Shown here: positions 8,628 through 17,937 of the stretch, one piece after another
How positions within the stretch are numbered: position 1 is the first letter of the stretch
How the letters are laid out: every line of letters begins with the position of its first letter
Source of the DNA: an uncultured Collinsella sp.
GTDB lineage: Bacteria > Actinomycetota > Coriobacteriia > Coriobacteriales > Coriobacteriaceae
NCBI GenBank assembly: GCA_900541715.1
Contig: UQLI01000003.1
Coordinates: 1-64,000 of the forward strand
Reading direction: 5' to 3'
Length of the DNA stretch: 64,000 bases
The notes under the pieces: generated by a model
The model's input: the letters and a program-made list of their open reading frames with translations, nothing else
Databases searched by the model: none
What the model was told of the DNA's origin: nothing
Translations under genes and position numbers: made by a program

Positions 8628-9881
8628 ATGGCGCAGGAACACGATCTGTTTGATGACATTATCGAGATCAGCAAGGGTTTCGACTTTCTTAAAAACCCGC
8701 TTGGCGGCGTGACCGATGCACTCGATCCATCGGCGCCGCAGTGGAATCCTGCCGACTACAAGGAGCGCCCGCGCGGCAACACCATTCCGTGCTTGACCTG
8801 CAAAAACGAAAAGAGCGGCTGCACCGCGTGCATGGACGTGTGCCCGGTCAACGCTATCGAGGTCGAGGAAGACTCCATCGAGATCCTCGACTCCTGTCGC
8901 AAGTGCGGCCTGTGCGCCGCTACTTGCCCGACGGAGGCGATCATCTCTCCGCGCCTTGCACCCAAAAACGTCTACGACGACATTGTCTCGGCGGCTACGA
9001 GCCACGAGACCGCCTACGTTACCTGCACGCGTGCCCTTAAGCGCATGCCGCGCGAAAACGAAGTCGTCGTTGCCTGCGTGGGCGATATTACGGCGGAGAC
9101 CTGGTTCTCGGTACTGGCCGACTATCCCAACGTGAGTGTGTACCTGCCGTTGGGCGTGTGCGATAAATGCCGCAACACCGGCGGTGAGGACATTCTTGGC
9201 GAGGCGATTGCGAAGGCCGAAGAGTGGTCTGGCACGGGTATGGGCCTAGAGGTCGACCCCAAGAGCCTCAAGTGCCATAAGCGCCGCGAGTACGAGCGCA
9301 AGGAGTACATGGAAAAGATTGCCCGCACCACGGGCCTAACGGTGACCAAGCTCAATCCGGCGACGGCGGCGCTGGCCTCGGTGACGCAGAAGTTGAAGGC
9401 TCACCGTCACCAGATCACGCAGCTCGAGCGCACGCTCAACACCATGTGCGGCACCACGACGACCAAGCGTCGCCGTTCGCTCACGCACGGGCGGCAGCTG
9501 GTGCTCTCGACGCTGCAGAACCACCCCGAGCTTGCCCAGAATATGCAGGTGAGCACACCGGAATGCGATTTTGACAAGTGCACGTCGTGCGGCGAGTGCG
9601 TCAATGTATGCCCCACGTTCGCCTGCGATTTGGTGGGAAGCGGTCGCTTTGCACTGGAGTCCACGTATTGCCTAGGTTGCGGAGCTTGCGTCAAGGTGTG
9701 TCCCGAGCATGCGCTTAAGTTGGTTGAGCATGATGCATCCAACCTGGTGGTCGTCGATCCCGAGGCCGAGGAAAAGGCCGCCCAGAAGGCGAAGGCTCAT
9801 GAAGAAGCTGAGAAGGTCAAGGCCGAAGCAAAGGCCAAGCTCGACAAGATGCTCGATCAGGTGGAGAAGCTCGCAGACTAG
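8628..9881 (+). CDS. multi-cluster 4Fe-4S ferredoxin-type protein
   Basis: This 417-residue soluble iron-sulfur protein carries two ferredoxin pairs. Near the N-terminus are CTACMDVCPVNAI and CRKCGLCAATCPTEAI, preceded by CLTCKNEKSGC. Near the C-terminus are CTSCGECVNVCPTFACDL and CLGCGACVKVCPEHALKL. The middle (about 120-300) has a CDKCRNT pair and basic helices, and the tail is a lysine/alanine/glutamate coiled coil. The start ATG at 8628 follows AGGGAGG; an earlier ATG at 8598 lacks a site. No signal or membrane segment is seen. It probably passes electrons between cytoplasmic redox enzymes; the partner is unknown. Confidence 0.8.
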   Translation: MAQEHDLFDDIIEISKGFDFLKNPLGGVTDALDPSAPQWNPADYKERPRGNTIPCLTCKNEKSGCTACMDVCPVNAIEVEEDSIEILDSCRKCGLCAATCPTEAIISPRLAPKNVYDDIVSAATSHETAYVTCTRALKRMPRENEVVVACVGDITAETWFSVLADYPNVSVYLPLGVCDKCRNTGGEDILGEAIAKAEEWSGTGMGLEVDPKSLKCHKRREYERKEYMEKIARTTGLTVTKLNPATAALASVTQKLKAHRHQITQLERTLNTMCGTTTTKRRRSLTHGRQLVLSTLQNHPELAQNMQVSTPECDFDKCTSCGECVNVCPTFACDLVGSGRFALESTYCLGCGACVKVCPEHALKLVEHDASNLVVVDPEAEEKAAQKAKAHEEAEKVKAEAKAKLDKMLDQVEKLAD

Positions 9882-9900
9882 CTAAAAGAACGTAAATGAT

Positions 9901-9931
9901 GGCCGGTGGGACAGGTACTGCCCCACCGGCC
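9901..9931. repeat. gene-end hairpin, GTCCC-type family
   Basis: The 10-bp arms GGCCGGTGGG (9901-9910) and CCCACCGGCC (9922-9931) surround ACAGGTACTGC. It lies 20 bp past the ferredoxin stop, followed by an A-run rather than a T-run. Confidence 0.65.
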
Positions 9932-9936
9932 AAAAA

Positions 9937-10003
9937 AGTTGCGGTGGAATAGTTCCTGTTTTGCCCTTAAGCTGGCCATTCTAGGAACTATTCCACCGCA
10001 ACT
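9937..10003. repeat. perfect 21-bp inverted repeat between convergent genes
   Basis: The arm at 9937-9957 begins AGTTGCGGTGG and the arm at 9983-10003 ends CCACCGCAACT. They are exact complements over 21 bp with a 25-nt loop. The element ends 10 bp before the stop of the convergent GntR gene. It could be a bidirectional terminator or a mobile hairpin. Confidence 0.85.
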
Positions 10004-10012
10004 AATAAATGG

Positions 10013-10768
10013 TTAGTTCATGCTGCTTTGGTGGCCGGTTCGACCGGTACCGTTGCGCGTCACGGTTTCATGGAGCAAAAAGAACCCGGGGACCTGTTTT
10101 GTCTCGGTGTATTCCATAAGGATGCCGTCGGCGTTGTAGGTCTGCCCGCGTATAACGGCGAGTGCGTTAAAGTCGTCGAGATCGAGCACGCGCGCATCTT
10201 CGGGCGTGGGGTGCTCAATCGTTACATCGCGTTTGCCCGTGGCAATCTTAATGCCAAGGTCTTCTTCGAGGTAACGATAAATCGAATCGTTGACAATCTC
10301 GGGTGTCAGTCCCGGTACCTGTGAGCTTAGGTAATAGGAGTCGTCGGAGCACACGGCATGTCCGTCTGCATAACGAATGCGTTTGGCGCGTGTGAGCTCA
10401 CAGCCTTCGGGAAACCCGGTAATCCCGGAGAGTGCCTTGCTACAGATGAGGAGCTCAAAGACGGTGGTGACAGTCTTGAGCTCAAAGCCTCGGCTGGTCG
10501 CGATTTCCTTAAAGGTCTCGAGTCCGCCGCCACCACGACTCTTCTCGTCACTGATGTTGCGAATGACGCGCATGCCTTTGCCTTGCTGGGGGAGCACGTA
10601 ACCATCTGCCGCAAGCATCGAGATGGCGCGACGGACCGTCATGCGCGAACAGTCAAACAGCTGCGTGAGCTCAGTCTCCGAAGGCAGATAACTCTGATAG
10701 GCGTATGTGCCGTCGTCAATCGACTGCTTCACGTTGTCGTAAATAGTTTGGAAGATGGCTCGCGCCAT
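10013..10768 (-). CDS. GntR-family regulator, HutC/UTRA type
   Basis: This 251-residue regulator has an N-terminal winged helix (about 5-70; LPSETELTQLFDCSRMTVRRAISML is split here as LPSETELTQLFDCSR then MTVRRAISML) and a C-terminal UTRA effector domain (about 95-235). The start ATG at 10768 follows AGGAG. It lies downstream of the zinc alcohol dehydrogenase and near a divergent PTS plus GH4 pair. The resemblance to trehalose/maltose repressors and the TGTCTA-N-TAGACA sites in the divergent promoter suggest it represses the alpha-glucoside module, with a sugar phosphate as inducer. That role is inferred from context. Confidence 0.85.
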   Translation of the reverse strand: MARAIFQTIYDNVKQSIDDGTYAYQSYLPSETELTQLFDCSRMTVRRAISMLAADGYVLPQQGKGMRVIRNISDEKSRGGGGLETFKEIATSRGFELKTVTTVFELLICSKALSGITGFPEGCELTRAKRIRYADGHAVCSDDSYYLSSQVPGLTPEIVNDSIYRYLEEDLGIKIATGKRDVTIEHPTPEDARVLDLDDFNALAVIRGQTYNADGILMEYTETKQVPGFFLLHETVTRNGTGRTGHQSSMN

Positions 10769-10788
10769 GACGGTCTCCTAGAGCTGAG

Positions 10789-10820
10789 TGCGCGAGCGGT
10801 GGATGAGGACCGCTCGCGCA
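10789..10820 (-). terminator. intercistronic hairpin between alcohol dehydrogenase and GntR gene
   Basis: The perfect 12-bp arms TGCGCGAGCGGT and ACCGCTCGCGCA have an 8-nt loop. It lies just after the dehydrogenase stop on the minus strand and has no U-run, so it may stabilise or partly attenuate rather than terminate. Confidence 0.6.
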
Positions 10821-10833
10821 GGTGCCGATCGAT

Positions 10834-11859
10834 TTACTTGCTGGGGTCGATTATATATTTACCCATGGCACGCAGAGCTGGGTCTGACAGGATGGCGCCG
10901 AGTTCGTCGAGGGAAGCCACCTTGGCGACCATCGAGGATACGTCGAGCCTGCCAGAGTCGATGAGCTCGAGCGCACGACGCTGCGTATAAGGGTTAATGT
11001 AGGACGAAGTAAGCACAAGCTCCTTCTGGAAGACCTCGAAGGGCTTGACGGTGATTGTCTCATCGGGCTTGGTGAGGCCGAACATCATGACCGTAGCCTT
11101 GTGGCCGGCGATCTGGATGGCCTGCTCGATGGTGACGGGCTTGCCAACACACTCGATAACGACATCGACGTTGCCGACGCCCTCCTGCTTCAGGCGGGCC
11201 GGGACGTCCTCGTGGATGGAATCAATTGCCAGGTCGGCGCCGAGTTTGAGCGCAACCTCGCGCTTGCCTTCGACAGGCTCGAGCAAGACAACCTTGGTGG
11301 CGCCGGCGTTTTTAGCAAGCTGCATCATGAGCAGACCGATCATGCCGCCGCCGATAACGACAACTGTGCTGCCGGGCTTGATGTTGCACATATCGATGCC
11401 GTGCAGGCAGCAGGCGACGGGCTCGGTCATGGCGCCCTGCTCGAAGCTGGTGTGATCGCCCAACTTGTAGACTTGCTGCATATCGACGGAGCAGTACTCG
11501 GCAAAGCCGCCGTTAACGGTGGTGCCGTAACCGGTCATATGCTCGCAGTAGTGGTTGATTCCGTCGCGGCAGGGTTCGCAGCAGCCGCAGGGATGGTTTG
11601 GGTCGATGCACACGCGATCGCCCGGTTTAAAGCCGGTGACATCGCTGCCCACGGCCTCGACAACGCCCGCAAACTCATGACCAAGGATCGTGGGCGGGGT
11701 AACGTCGGCCGCACCCTTGTCGCCTTCATAGATATGCACGTCGGTGCCGCAGACGCCGCAAGCTTTGACGTTGATCAGAACGTCGCGCCTGCCCACGGCC
11801 GGCTTTGCCGATTCCTCGACTCTGAGGTCGTGCTTTCCATAGAAGACCGCGCTTTTCAT
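10834..11859 (-). CDS. zinc-dependent alcohol/polyol dehydrogenase (MDR family)
   Basis: This 341-residue medium-chain dehydrogenase has the catalytic zinc site ACGVCGTDVHIYEG, GHEFAGVVEAVG and the structural zinc lobe PCGCCEPCRDGINHYC. The Rossmann motif VVVIGGGMIGLLMMQLAK lies around residue 170. It resembles sorbitol and threonine dehydrogenases; the substrate is not readable. The start ATG at 11859 follows AAGGAG. It is divergent from the PTS gene across shared operator-like sites and upstream of the GntR regulator, so it probably belongs to the same sugar regulon. Confidence 0.88.
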   Translation of the reverse strand: MKSAVFYGKHDLRVEESAKPAVGRRDVLINVKACGVCGTDVHIYEGDKGAADVTPPTILGHEFAGVVEAVGSDVTGFKPGDRVCIDPNHPCGCCEPCRDGINHYCEHMTGYGTTVNGGFAEYCSVDMQQVYKLGDHTSFEQGAMTEPVACCLHGIDMCNIKPGSTVVVIGGGMIGLLMMQLAKNAGATKVVLLEPVEGKREVALKLGADLAIDSIHEDVPARLKQEGVGNVDVVIECVGKPVTIEQAIQIAGHKATVMMFGLTKPDETITVKPFEVFQKELVLTSSYINPYTQRRALELIDSGRLDVSSMVAKVASLDELGAILSDPALRAMGKYIIDPSK

Positions 11860-11905
11860 GGTGACTCCTTAACGTGGCGGTGAATGTTGTAATAAAGTAT
11901 AGGCA

Positions 11906-11940
11906 TGTCTATAGATATAGACAAGCACATCTAGACAAGT
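11906..11940. promoter_or_regulatory. operator-like inverted repeats near the zinc dehydrogenase
   Basis: TGTCTATAGATATAGACA (11906-11923) is an 18-bp near-perfect palindrome. A second site with core TCTAGA and half-site CTAGACAAGT follows at 11930-11940. Both resemble the site at 12056 and sit about 50-75 bp upstream of the dehydrogenase start. GntR/HutC binding is inferred. Confidence 0.6.
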
Positions 11941-12055
11941 AGAAAAGAAAATTGAAATGCAGCCATCAACTATGTCAGATTTAACAGGCGAAATACTGGA
12001 CATATACCGTTTACGGCCAATAATCAACCGTTTATCGACCGTTGTATTTATGCTA

Positions 12056-12071
12056 ACTTGTCTAGATAAGT
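12056..12071. promoter_or_regulatory. operator-like palindrome upstream of the PTS gene
   Basis: ACTTGTCTAGATAAGT pairs at 7 of 8 positions about its centre and shares the TGTCTAGA core with the sites at 11906-11940. It lies 145 bp before the PTS start. The 357-bp divergent region around it (11860-12216) contains no gene. Confidence 0.6.
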
Positions 12072-12216
12072 GATATGATAAAAATAGAAGCGCAAGAAGT
12101 CAGGGAAGCGGGCCCACCCGTCCTATTGCACGAGGTACACGCAAACGGCGCGTCTGCGGTCTCGAGTGAAGCCAAAACCGCAGTCGCTCCGAATGAAGAG
12201 AGGGGGATTCCCCGTC

Positions 12217-13824
12217 ATGATGCAAAAGATACAACGTTTCGGCGGTGCAATGTACACGCCTGCAATTCTTTTCGCATTTTCCGGAATCGTCGTCGGCCTG
12301 GGTACGTTGTTTACCACCGAGGCGATCTTTGGCGAGATGGCCACTGCGGGCCATCTTTGGTTTGATTGCTGGAATGTGCTGCTCCAGGGTGGTTGGACGC
12401 TCTTTAACCAGATGCCGTTGCTGTTTTGCGTAGCGTTGCCAATCTCGCTCGCGAACAAGCAGAACGCTCGCTGCTGCATGGAGGCTTTGGCCATCTACCT
12501 TACCTTCAACTACTTTGTTAGCACAATCTTGGGGCAGTGGGGCCCTGTCTTTGGGGTCGACTACTCTGTCGAGGCGGGCAGCGGTACTGGTCTTGCCACT
12601 ATCGCAAGCATCAAAACGCTTGATATGGGCATCATGGGCGCGCTCATTATCTCTGGTATCGCCACGATGCTGCATAACAAGTTCTTCGACACCGAACTTC
12701 CTGAGTGGCTGGGCGTGTTCTCGGGCTCCGTGTTCATCTATATGATCGGTTTCTTCGTTATGGTTCCGGTCGCTCTTATCGCCTGCCTGGTGTGGCCGCA
12801 TGTTCAGGCTGCTATCTCCGCCTTCCAGGGATTCATCCTTTCCGCCGGTACGTTCGGCGTTGGCGTCTTTGCTTTCTTCGAGCGCGTGCTGATTCCTACA
12901 GGCCTTCACCACTTTATCTATACGCCGTTCTATTACGACAACGCGGCGGTCAATGGCGGCATTTTTGCCGCTTGGGCTAACATCCTGCCCCAACTGGCTG
13001 CCGATCCGAGCATTGCTCTTAAGGATGCCGCACCCTGGGCTGCCTATACCTGCCCTGGTTGGACTAAGGTCTTCGGCTCGCTTGGCGTCGCCATTGCGTT
13101 TTATATGACCGCCAAACCCGAGCGCAAGCAGCGCGTCAAGGCTCTGCTGATCCCGGTCACCCTTACCGCTATGCTTTGCGGTATTACCGAGCCGCTTGAC
13201 TTCACCTTCCTGTTCATCGCGCCTGGCCTGTTCGTCGTCCACTGCGTGCTCGGAGCGCTTGGCTGCATGGCTCAAAACCTCCTTGGCGTCGTGGGCATCT
13301 TCGACGGCGGCATCATCTCGATGCTCTCGTGGGACTGGCTGCCCCTTTGGGCCGCACATGGTCTGCAGTACGCCATCTCCATCCTTGTCGGTCTGTGCTT
13401 TACCGCTCTTTGGGTCGTGGTCTTCCGTTTCCAGATCGTCAAGTTCGACTTTAAGACCCCCGGTCGCGAGGATGACGATGTTGAGGTCGAGCTCAAGTCC
13501 AAGGCCGACTACAAGCAAAAGCAGGGCGGTGCTGCTGGCAAATCGGTCGCCCAGAGTAAAGATGATGAGCGCTTGGTGCTTGCCGAGAACATCCTTGATC
13601 TACTCGGTGGCGCGGATAACATCATCGATGTAACTAACTGCGCTACCCGTCTGCGCGTTAACGTCAAGGACAAGAGCGTCGTTGCACCCGAGGCTTCCTT
13701 CAAGGCGATCGGTACGCATGGCTTGGTGGTCCAAGGTCTGTCAATCCAGGTCATCATCGGCCTTACCGTTCCGCAGGTTCGCGAGAAGTTCGAGAGTCTT
13801 CTGAAGTTCGAGAGTCTTCTGTAA
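12217..13824 (+). CDS. PTS alpha-glucoside/maltose-type EIIBC permease
   Basis: This 535-residue membrane permease imports and phosphorylates an alpha-glucoside. The EIIC domain (about 1-420) has roughly ten hydrophobic segments and conserved blocks such as IPTGLHHFIYTPF and LCGITEPLDFTFLFIAPG. A charged linker leads to a C-terminal EIIB domain (about 450-530) with phospho-cysteine motif NCATRLRVNV. EIIA is not encoded here. I chose ATG 12217 behind GAGAGGGGG; earlier in-frame starts add a basic stretch. The last 12 residues are an exact duplication, KFESLL twice, from an 18-bp tandem repeat (13786-13803 and 13804-13821). The GH4 enzyme downstream is its catabolic partner. Confidence 0.9.
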   Translation: MMQKIQRFGGAMYTPAILFAFSGIVVGLGTLFTTEAIFGEMATAGHLWFDCWNVLLQGGWTLFNQMPLLFCVALPISLANKQNARCCMEALAIYLTFNYFVSTILGQWGPVFGVDYSVEAGSGTGLATIASIKTLDMGIMGALIISGIATMLHNKFFDTELPEWLGVFSGSVFIYMIGFFVMVPVALIACLVWPHVQAAISAFQGFILSAGTFGVGVFAFFERVLIPTGLHHFIYTPFYYDNAAVNGGIFAAWANILPQLAADPSIALKDAAPWAAYTCPGWTKVFGSLGVAIAFYMTAKPERKQRVKALLIPVTLTAMLCGITEPLDFTFLFIAPGLFVVHCVLGALGCMAQNLLGVVGIFDGGIISMLSWDWLPLWAAHGLQYAISILVGLCFTALWVVVFRFQIVKFDFKTPGREDDDVEVELKSKADYKQKQGGAAGKSVAQSKDDERLVLAENILDLLGGADNIIDVTNCATRLRVNVKDKSVVAPEASFKAIGTHGLVVQGLSIQVIIGLTVPQVREKFESLLKFESLL

Positions 13825-13842
13825 ACCATCGTCCATCGAAAC

Positions 13843-13882
13843 AATCGGCCTTGCAGAGCCGGTATGCACCGCAAGGCCGATT
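13843..13882 (+). terminator. hairpin between the PTS and GH4 genes
   Basis: The 12-bp arms AATCGGCCTTGC and GCAAGGCCGATT have a 16-nt loop. The hairpin is followed by CTAGAGATAAAAA, not a T-run, so partial attenuation or mRNA processing that sets the PTS to glucosidase ratio is more likely than full termination. Confidence 0.55.
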
Positions 13883-13952
13883 CTAGAGATAAAAAACTCC
13901 ACTTCTAGGTAACAATTCCAAACCGTACAGGCCGCGTGCGGGGATGGATTGA

Positions 13953-15323
<1,371 letters not shown>

Positions 15324-15363
15324 GGACTACTGTCTCGAACCCTCACACATCTCTGCTTCATTT

Positions 15364-15407
15364 GCGCCGCCGCGGTGTCCGGATTCGCCCGGATGCTGCG
15401 GCGGCGC
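15364..15407 (+). terminator. GC-rich hairpin after the GH4 gene
   Basis: The 10-bp stem GCGCCGCCGC/GCGGCGGCGC contains an inner TCCGG/CCGGA pairing. There is no T-run. It separates the sugar operon from ychF. Confidence 0.6.
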
Positions 15408-15450
15408 TATACTTATACGGTTTGAAGTACCTGTACTAAAAGGAGCTGTC

Positions 15451-16527
15451 GTGTCCCTTTCCATCGGTATCGTGGGCCTGCCCAACGTGGGCAAGTCGAC
15501 GCTGTTCACCGCGCTTACCAAAAAGACTGGCCTTGCCGCCAACTACCCGTTTGCCACGATCGACCCCAACGTGGGTATCGTCGACGTGCCCGATAGCCGC
15601 CTGCAAAAGCTTGCCGACATCGTCAACCCGGGCCGCATTGTGCCGGCTACGGTCGAGTTTGTCGACATCGCGGGCCTGGTGAAGGGTGCCAACGAGGGCG
15701 AGGGCCTGGGCAACCAGTTCTTGGCAAACATCCGCGAGACCGACGCCATCTGCGAGGTCGTGCGCTACTTTAAGGACCCCAACGTCATGCGTGAGGTGGG
15801 CCGCACGGGCGAGTTCGTCGATCCCGCCGGCGATGCCGACACCATCATGACCGAGCTCATCCTGGCCGACATGGGCACGCTCGAGAAGCAGCTGCCCAAG
15901 CTCGAGAAGGAGGCCAAGCGCGACAAGGAGCTCATGCCCAAGTTCGAGGTGGCCAAGCGTCTGCTTGCTTGGCTCAACGAGGGCAAGCGCGCCGCGTCCA
16001 TGGAGATGACCGACGAGGAGCGTGCCGCCGCCAAGGGTCTGTTCCTGCTCACCATGAAGCCCATCCTGTATGTGGCCAACGTGGACGAGGATATGCTCAA
16101 CGACGACCTGGCGCCCATCGACGGCGTCAAGCCGCTGCCTATCTGCGCCAAGATCGAGGCCGAGCTTTCCGAGCTCGATCCCGAGGACGCGGCCGACTAC
16201 CTGGAGAGCCTGGGCCTGGAGCAGCCCGGCCTGGACGTGCTCGCTCAGGCTGCCTACAAGCTGCTCGGCCTGCAGTCGTTCTTTACGGCTGGCGAGATGG
16301 AGGTCAAGGCCTGGACGGTTCGCCAAGGCGCGACTGCCCCGCAGGCTGCCGGCGTCATCCACACCGACTTTGAGCGCGGCTTTATTAAGGCCGAGGTCAT
16401 TGGCTACGACGACTACATCGAGCTCGGCGGCGAGCAGGGCGCCAAGGCCGCCGGCAAGTTGCGTATTGAGGGCAAGGACTATGTCATGGCCGATGGCGAC
16501 GTCGTGCACTTCCGCTTTAACGTGTAA
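15451..16527 (+). CDS. ychF: ribosome-associated ATPase/GTPase YchF (Obg family)
   Basis: This 358-residue protein matches YchF in length and order: P-loop [11 protein letters not shown] (about 9-19), switch [21 protein letters not shown], a coiled-coil helical insert (about 125-200) and a C-terminal TGS domain ([20 protein letters not shown] to the end). YchF is a cytosolic nucleotide hydrolase bound to ribosomes and linked to stress responses. The start is GTG at 15451 behind AAAGGAG; the frame runs further upstream, but those codons overlap the GH4 gene. Confidence 0.95.
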   Translation: MSLSIGIVGLPNVGKSTLFTALTKKTGLAANYPFATIDPNVGIVDVPDSRLQKLADIVNPGRIVPATVEFVDIAGLVKGANEGEGLGNQFLANIRETDAICEVVRYFKDPNVMREVGRTGEFVDPAGDADTIMTELILADMGTLEKQLPKLEKEAKRDKELMPKFEVAKRLLAWLNEGKRAASMEMTDEERAAAKGLFLLTMKPILYVANVDEDMLNDDLAPIDGVKPLPICAKIEAELSELDPEDAADYLESLGLEQPGLDVLAQAAYKLLGLQSFFTAGEMEVKAWTVRQGATAPQAAGVIHTDFERGFIKAEVIGYDDYIELGGEQGAKAAGKLRIEGKDYVMADGDVVHFRFNV

Positions 16528-16538
16528 GGACGACGCAT

Positions 16539-16922
16539 ATGTTCAAATATGGCAAAAAAGCCGGCTACATGGGCATCGCACTGCTGGTGCTTGCGGTGCT
16601 TCCGCTGGTGGTCGCAGCGTTTGTAATCCCCAACATTGGCCCCGAGGTGGCAACGAAGTTTAACGCAGCCGGCGAGGTGACGCGATGGGGCAAGAGCTAC
16701 GAGCTGCTGGCGCTACCGGTGCTCAACCTGCTGCTGAGCGTGGCGACATACTTTACGGCGGGACGTCAGGCCAAAAACAATGATGACTCCGCCGCCATGG
16801 CGCGCATCGTGTGCGAACGCTACCTGCGCAACGGTTGCATCACGGGTGTGTTCCTCAACGTGATCAACGTTTACTTTATGTACTCGGCGATTACCGGAAC
16901 GGGCTTTGGCTTTGGTTTCTAG
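16539..16922 (+). CDS. small DUF1648-type membrane protein
   Basis: This 127-residue protein has three to four hydrophobic segments (about 10-32, 55-72, 95-120). It carries the DUF1648-like block IGPEVATKFNAAGEVTRWG followed by KSYELLALPVLN, as in the N-terminus of SdpI-like immunity/signalling proteins. It starts 12 bp after ychF and may be co-transcribed with it. Function is unknown. The C-terminal SdpI half is missing, as is normal for stand-alone DUF1648 proteins. Confidence 0.7.
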   Translation: MFKYGKKAGYMGIALLVLAVLPLVVAAFVIPNIGPEVATKFNAAGEVTRWGKSYELLALPVLNLLLSVATYFTAGRQAKNNDDSAAMARIVCERYLRNGCITGVFLNVINVYFMYSAITGTGFGFGF

Positions 16923-16931
16923 CTTGTCCTT

Positions 16932-17321
16932 TTAGGCAACGAGCCTGCACGCATATTCAATGGCTGCTGCGAGGCCGCCGCTCGATCGTGGTTGAAAGAC
17001 TACATCGGCGGCGGCCTCGTTTTCGTATCCGGCGCCGCGAAGGGCGAGTGCGATACCGGCTTCCAGGAGAAGGGGCAGGCCACGCTGGCTGGTTGCGATT
17101 ACGGCAGCCTGATTGAGCGAGCAGCTGTGCGCTTGGCATTGGATGGCAAGTTCACCTTGCGCCGGGCAAGGGACCAGAACGGCGGCGACGCGACTTGATA
17201 GCAATGCAAATGCTGTGCGCTCATCGGGCGAGAGACATTCTGCTTCAACGACGACGAGCTTGGGCGGTGCGCTGTTTGTGCGAAGCGTGGCTCGGTACGT
17301 GCGGACCGAAGAACCCGACAT
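16932..17321 (-). CDS. unrecognised protein divergent from an XRE regulator
   Basis: This 129-residue protein alternates beta-strand-like and helical stretches (for example KLVVVEAECLSPDERTAF and GLPLLLEAGIALALRGAGY), suggesting a compact alpha/beta fold without membrane segments. I chose the ATG at 17321 because CAGGAG precedes it at good spacing; an upstream ATG would overlap the palindrome. It is divergent from the small XRE regulator, with a perfect 24-bp palindrome between them, so it is probably that regulator's target. I do not recognise the family. Confidence 0.55.
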   Translation of the reverse strand: MSGSSVRTYRATLRTNSAPPKLVVVEAECLSPDERTAFALLSSRVAAVLVPCPAQGELAIQCQAHSCSLNQAAVIATSQRGLPLLLEAGIALALRGAGYENEAAADVVFQPRSSGGLAAAIEYACRLVA

Positions 17322-17344
17322 AGAAAACTCCTGTGTATTCGGCA

Positions 17345-17368
17345 AAACGTAAACTATAGTTTACGTTT
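17345..17368. promoter_or_regulatory. perfect 24-bp palindromic operator
   Basis: The 12-base half-site AAACGTAAACTA (17345-17356) is followed exactly by its reverse complement. It lies 23 bp from the minus-strand start and 29 bp from the XRE start, the right place for a shared operator bound by the XRE dimer. Confidence 0.75.
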
Positions 17369-17397
17369 ATGTTCGGCTCCATTTCAAACTCGGCTGC

Positions 17398-17616
17398 ATG
17401 GACGAACGTGCGAAACAGATTCTTGGCAGGCGGGTCGAAGAGACACGCAGGGACCTTGGTATCTCCAAGGTTGATTTTTGTGTGGCGACAGGAATCAGCC
17501 GACCCTACCTCGACCGAATCGAAGATGGGACGGCAAATTTCACGCTCAAGGTTCTATTTAAGATCGCGCCCGCCCTTGGCATGACGGTGTCAGAGCTTCT
17601 CGAGGGTATCGAATAG
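17398..17616 (+). CDS. small XRE-family HTH regulator
   Basis: This 72-residue protein is one helix-turn-helix domain (ETRRDLGISKVDFCVATGIS then RPYLDRIEDG) with no effector domain. It resembles phage Cro/C1-type or SinR-like regulators that bind as dimers. The ATG at 17398 lies 29 bp past the 24-bp palindrome. Autoregulation and control of the divergent gene are inferred from this layout. Confidence 0.8.
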   Translation: MDERAKQILGRRVEETRRDLGISKVDFCVATGISRPYLDRIEDGTANFTLKVLFKIAPALGMTVSELLEGIE

Positions 17617-17650
17617 GGCGTTCCCCGCTGCTATTTGACGCTCTTTGGGC

Positions 17651-17898
17651 GGGTCCCCCTGGTTGCGATGTGCAAAATCGCGAGTATTCAGCACCAGTTC
17701 GGCCGTAGATGGTAGCTCGAGCGGCTGGCTTTGCCTTTTTGACAGTAGATAATCCACACGCAAAATAAAAATGAGGAATAAATATTTATTAGTCGGACCC
17801 TTCGTCCTAAAAGTTCGTCTAATAATCGGCCGATTCTATGCCTCCGGAGGAGAAATTGCAGAATACTCCGATTTTTGCACGGCCCGAGGGGGACCACC
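17651..17898. mobile_element. AT-rich MITE-like segment with 40-bp imperfect terminal inverted repeats
   Basis: The left end (17651-17693) contains GGTCCCCCT, GTGCAAAATCG and GAGTATTC. The right end (17857-17898) contains the complements of GGTCCCCCT, GTGCAAAAATCGG and AGTATTCTGCA in matching order. The interior is AT-rich and has no gene. The whole 321-bp gap (17617-17937) is otherwise empty. This layout suits a MITE or similar nonautonomous element; target duplications were not clear. Confidence 0.5.
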
Positions 17899-17937
17899 TG
17901 TCGTTTAAGGCTGCGATAAGTGGAGCTGCCTTAGGGA

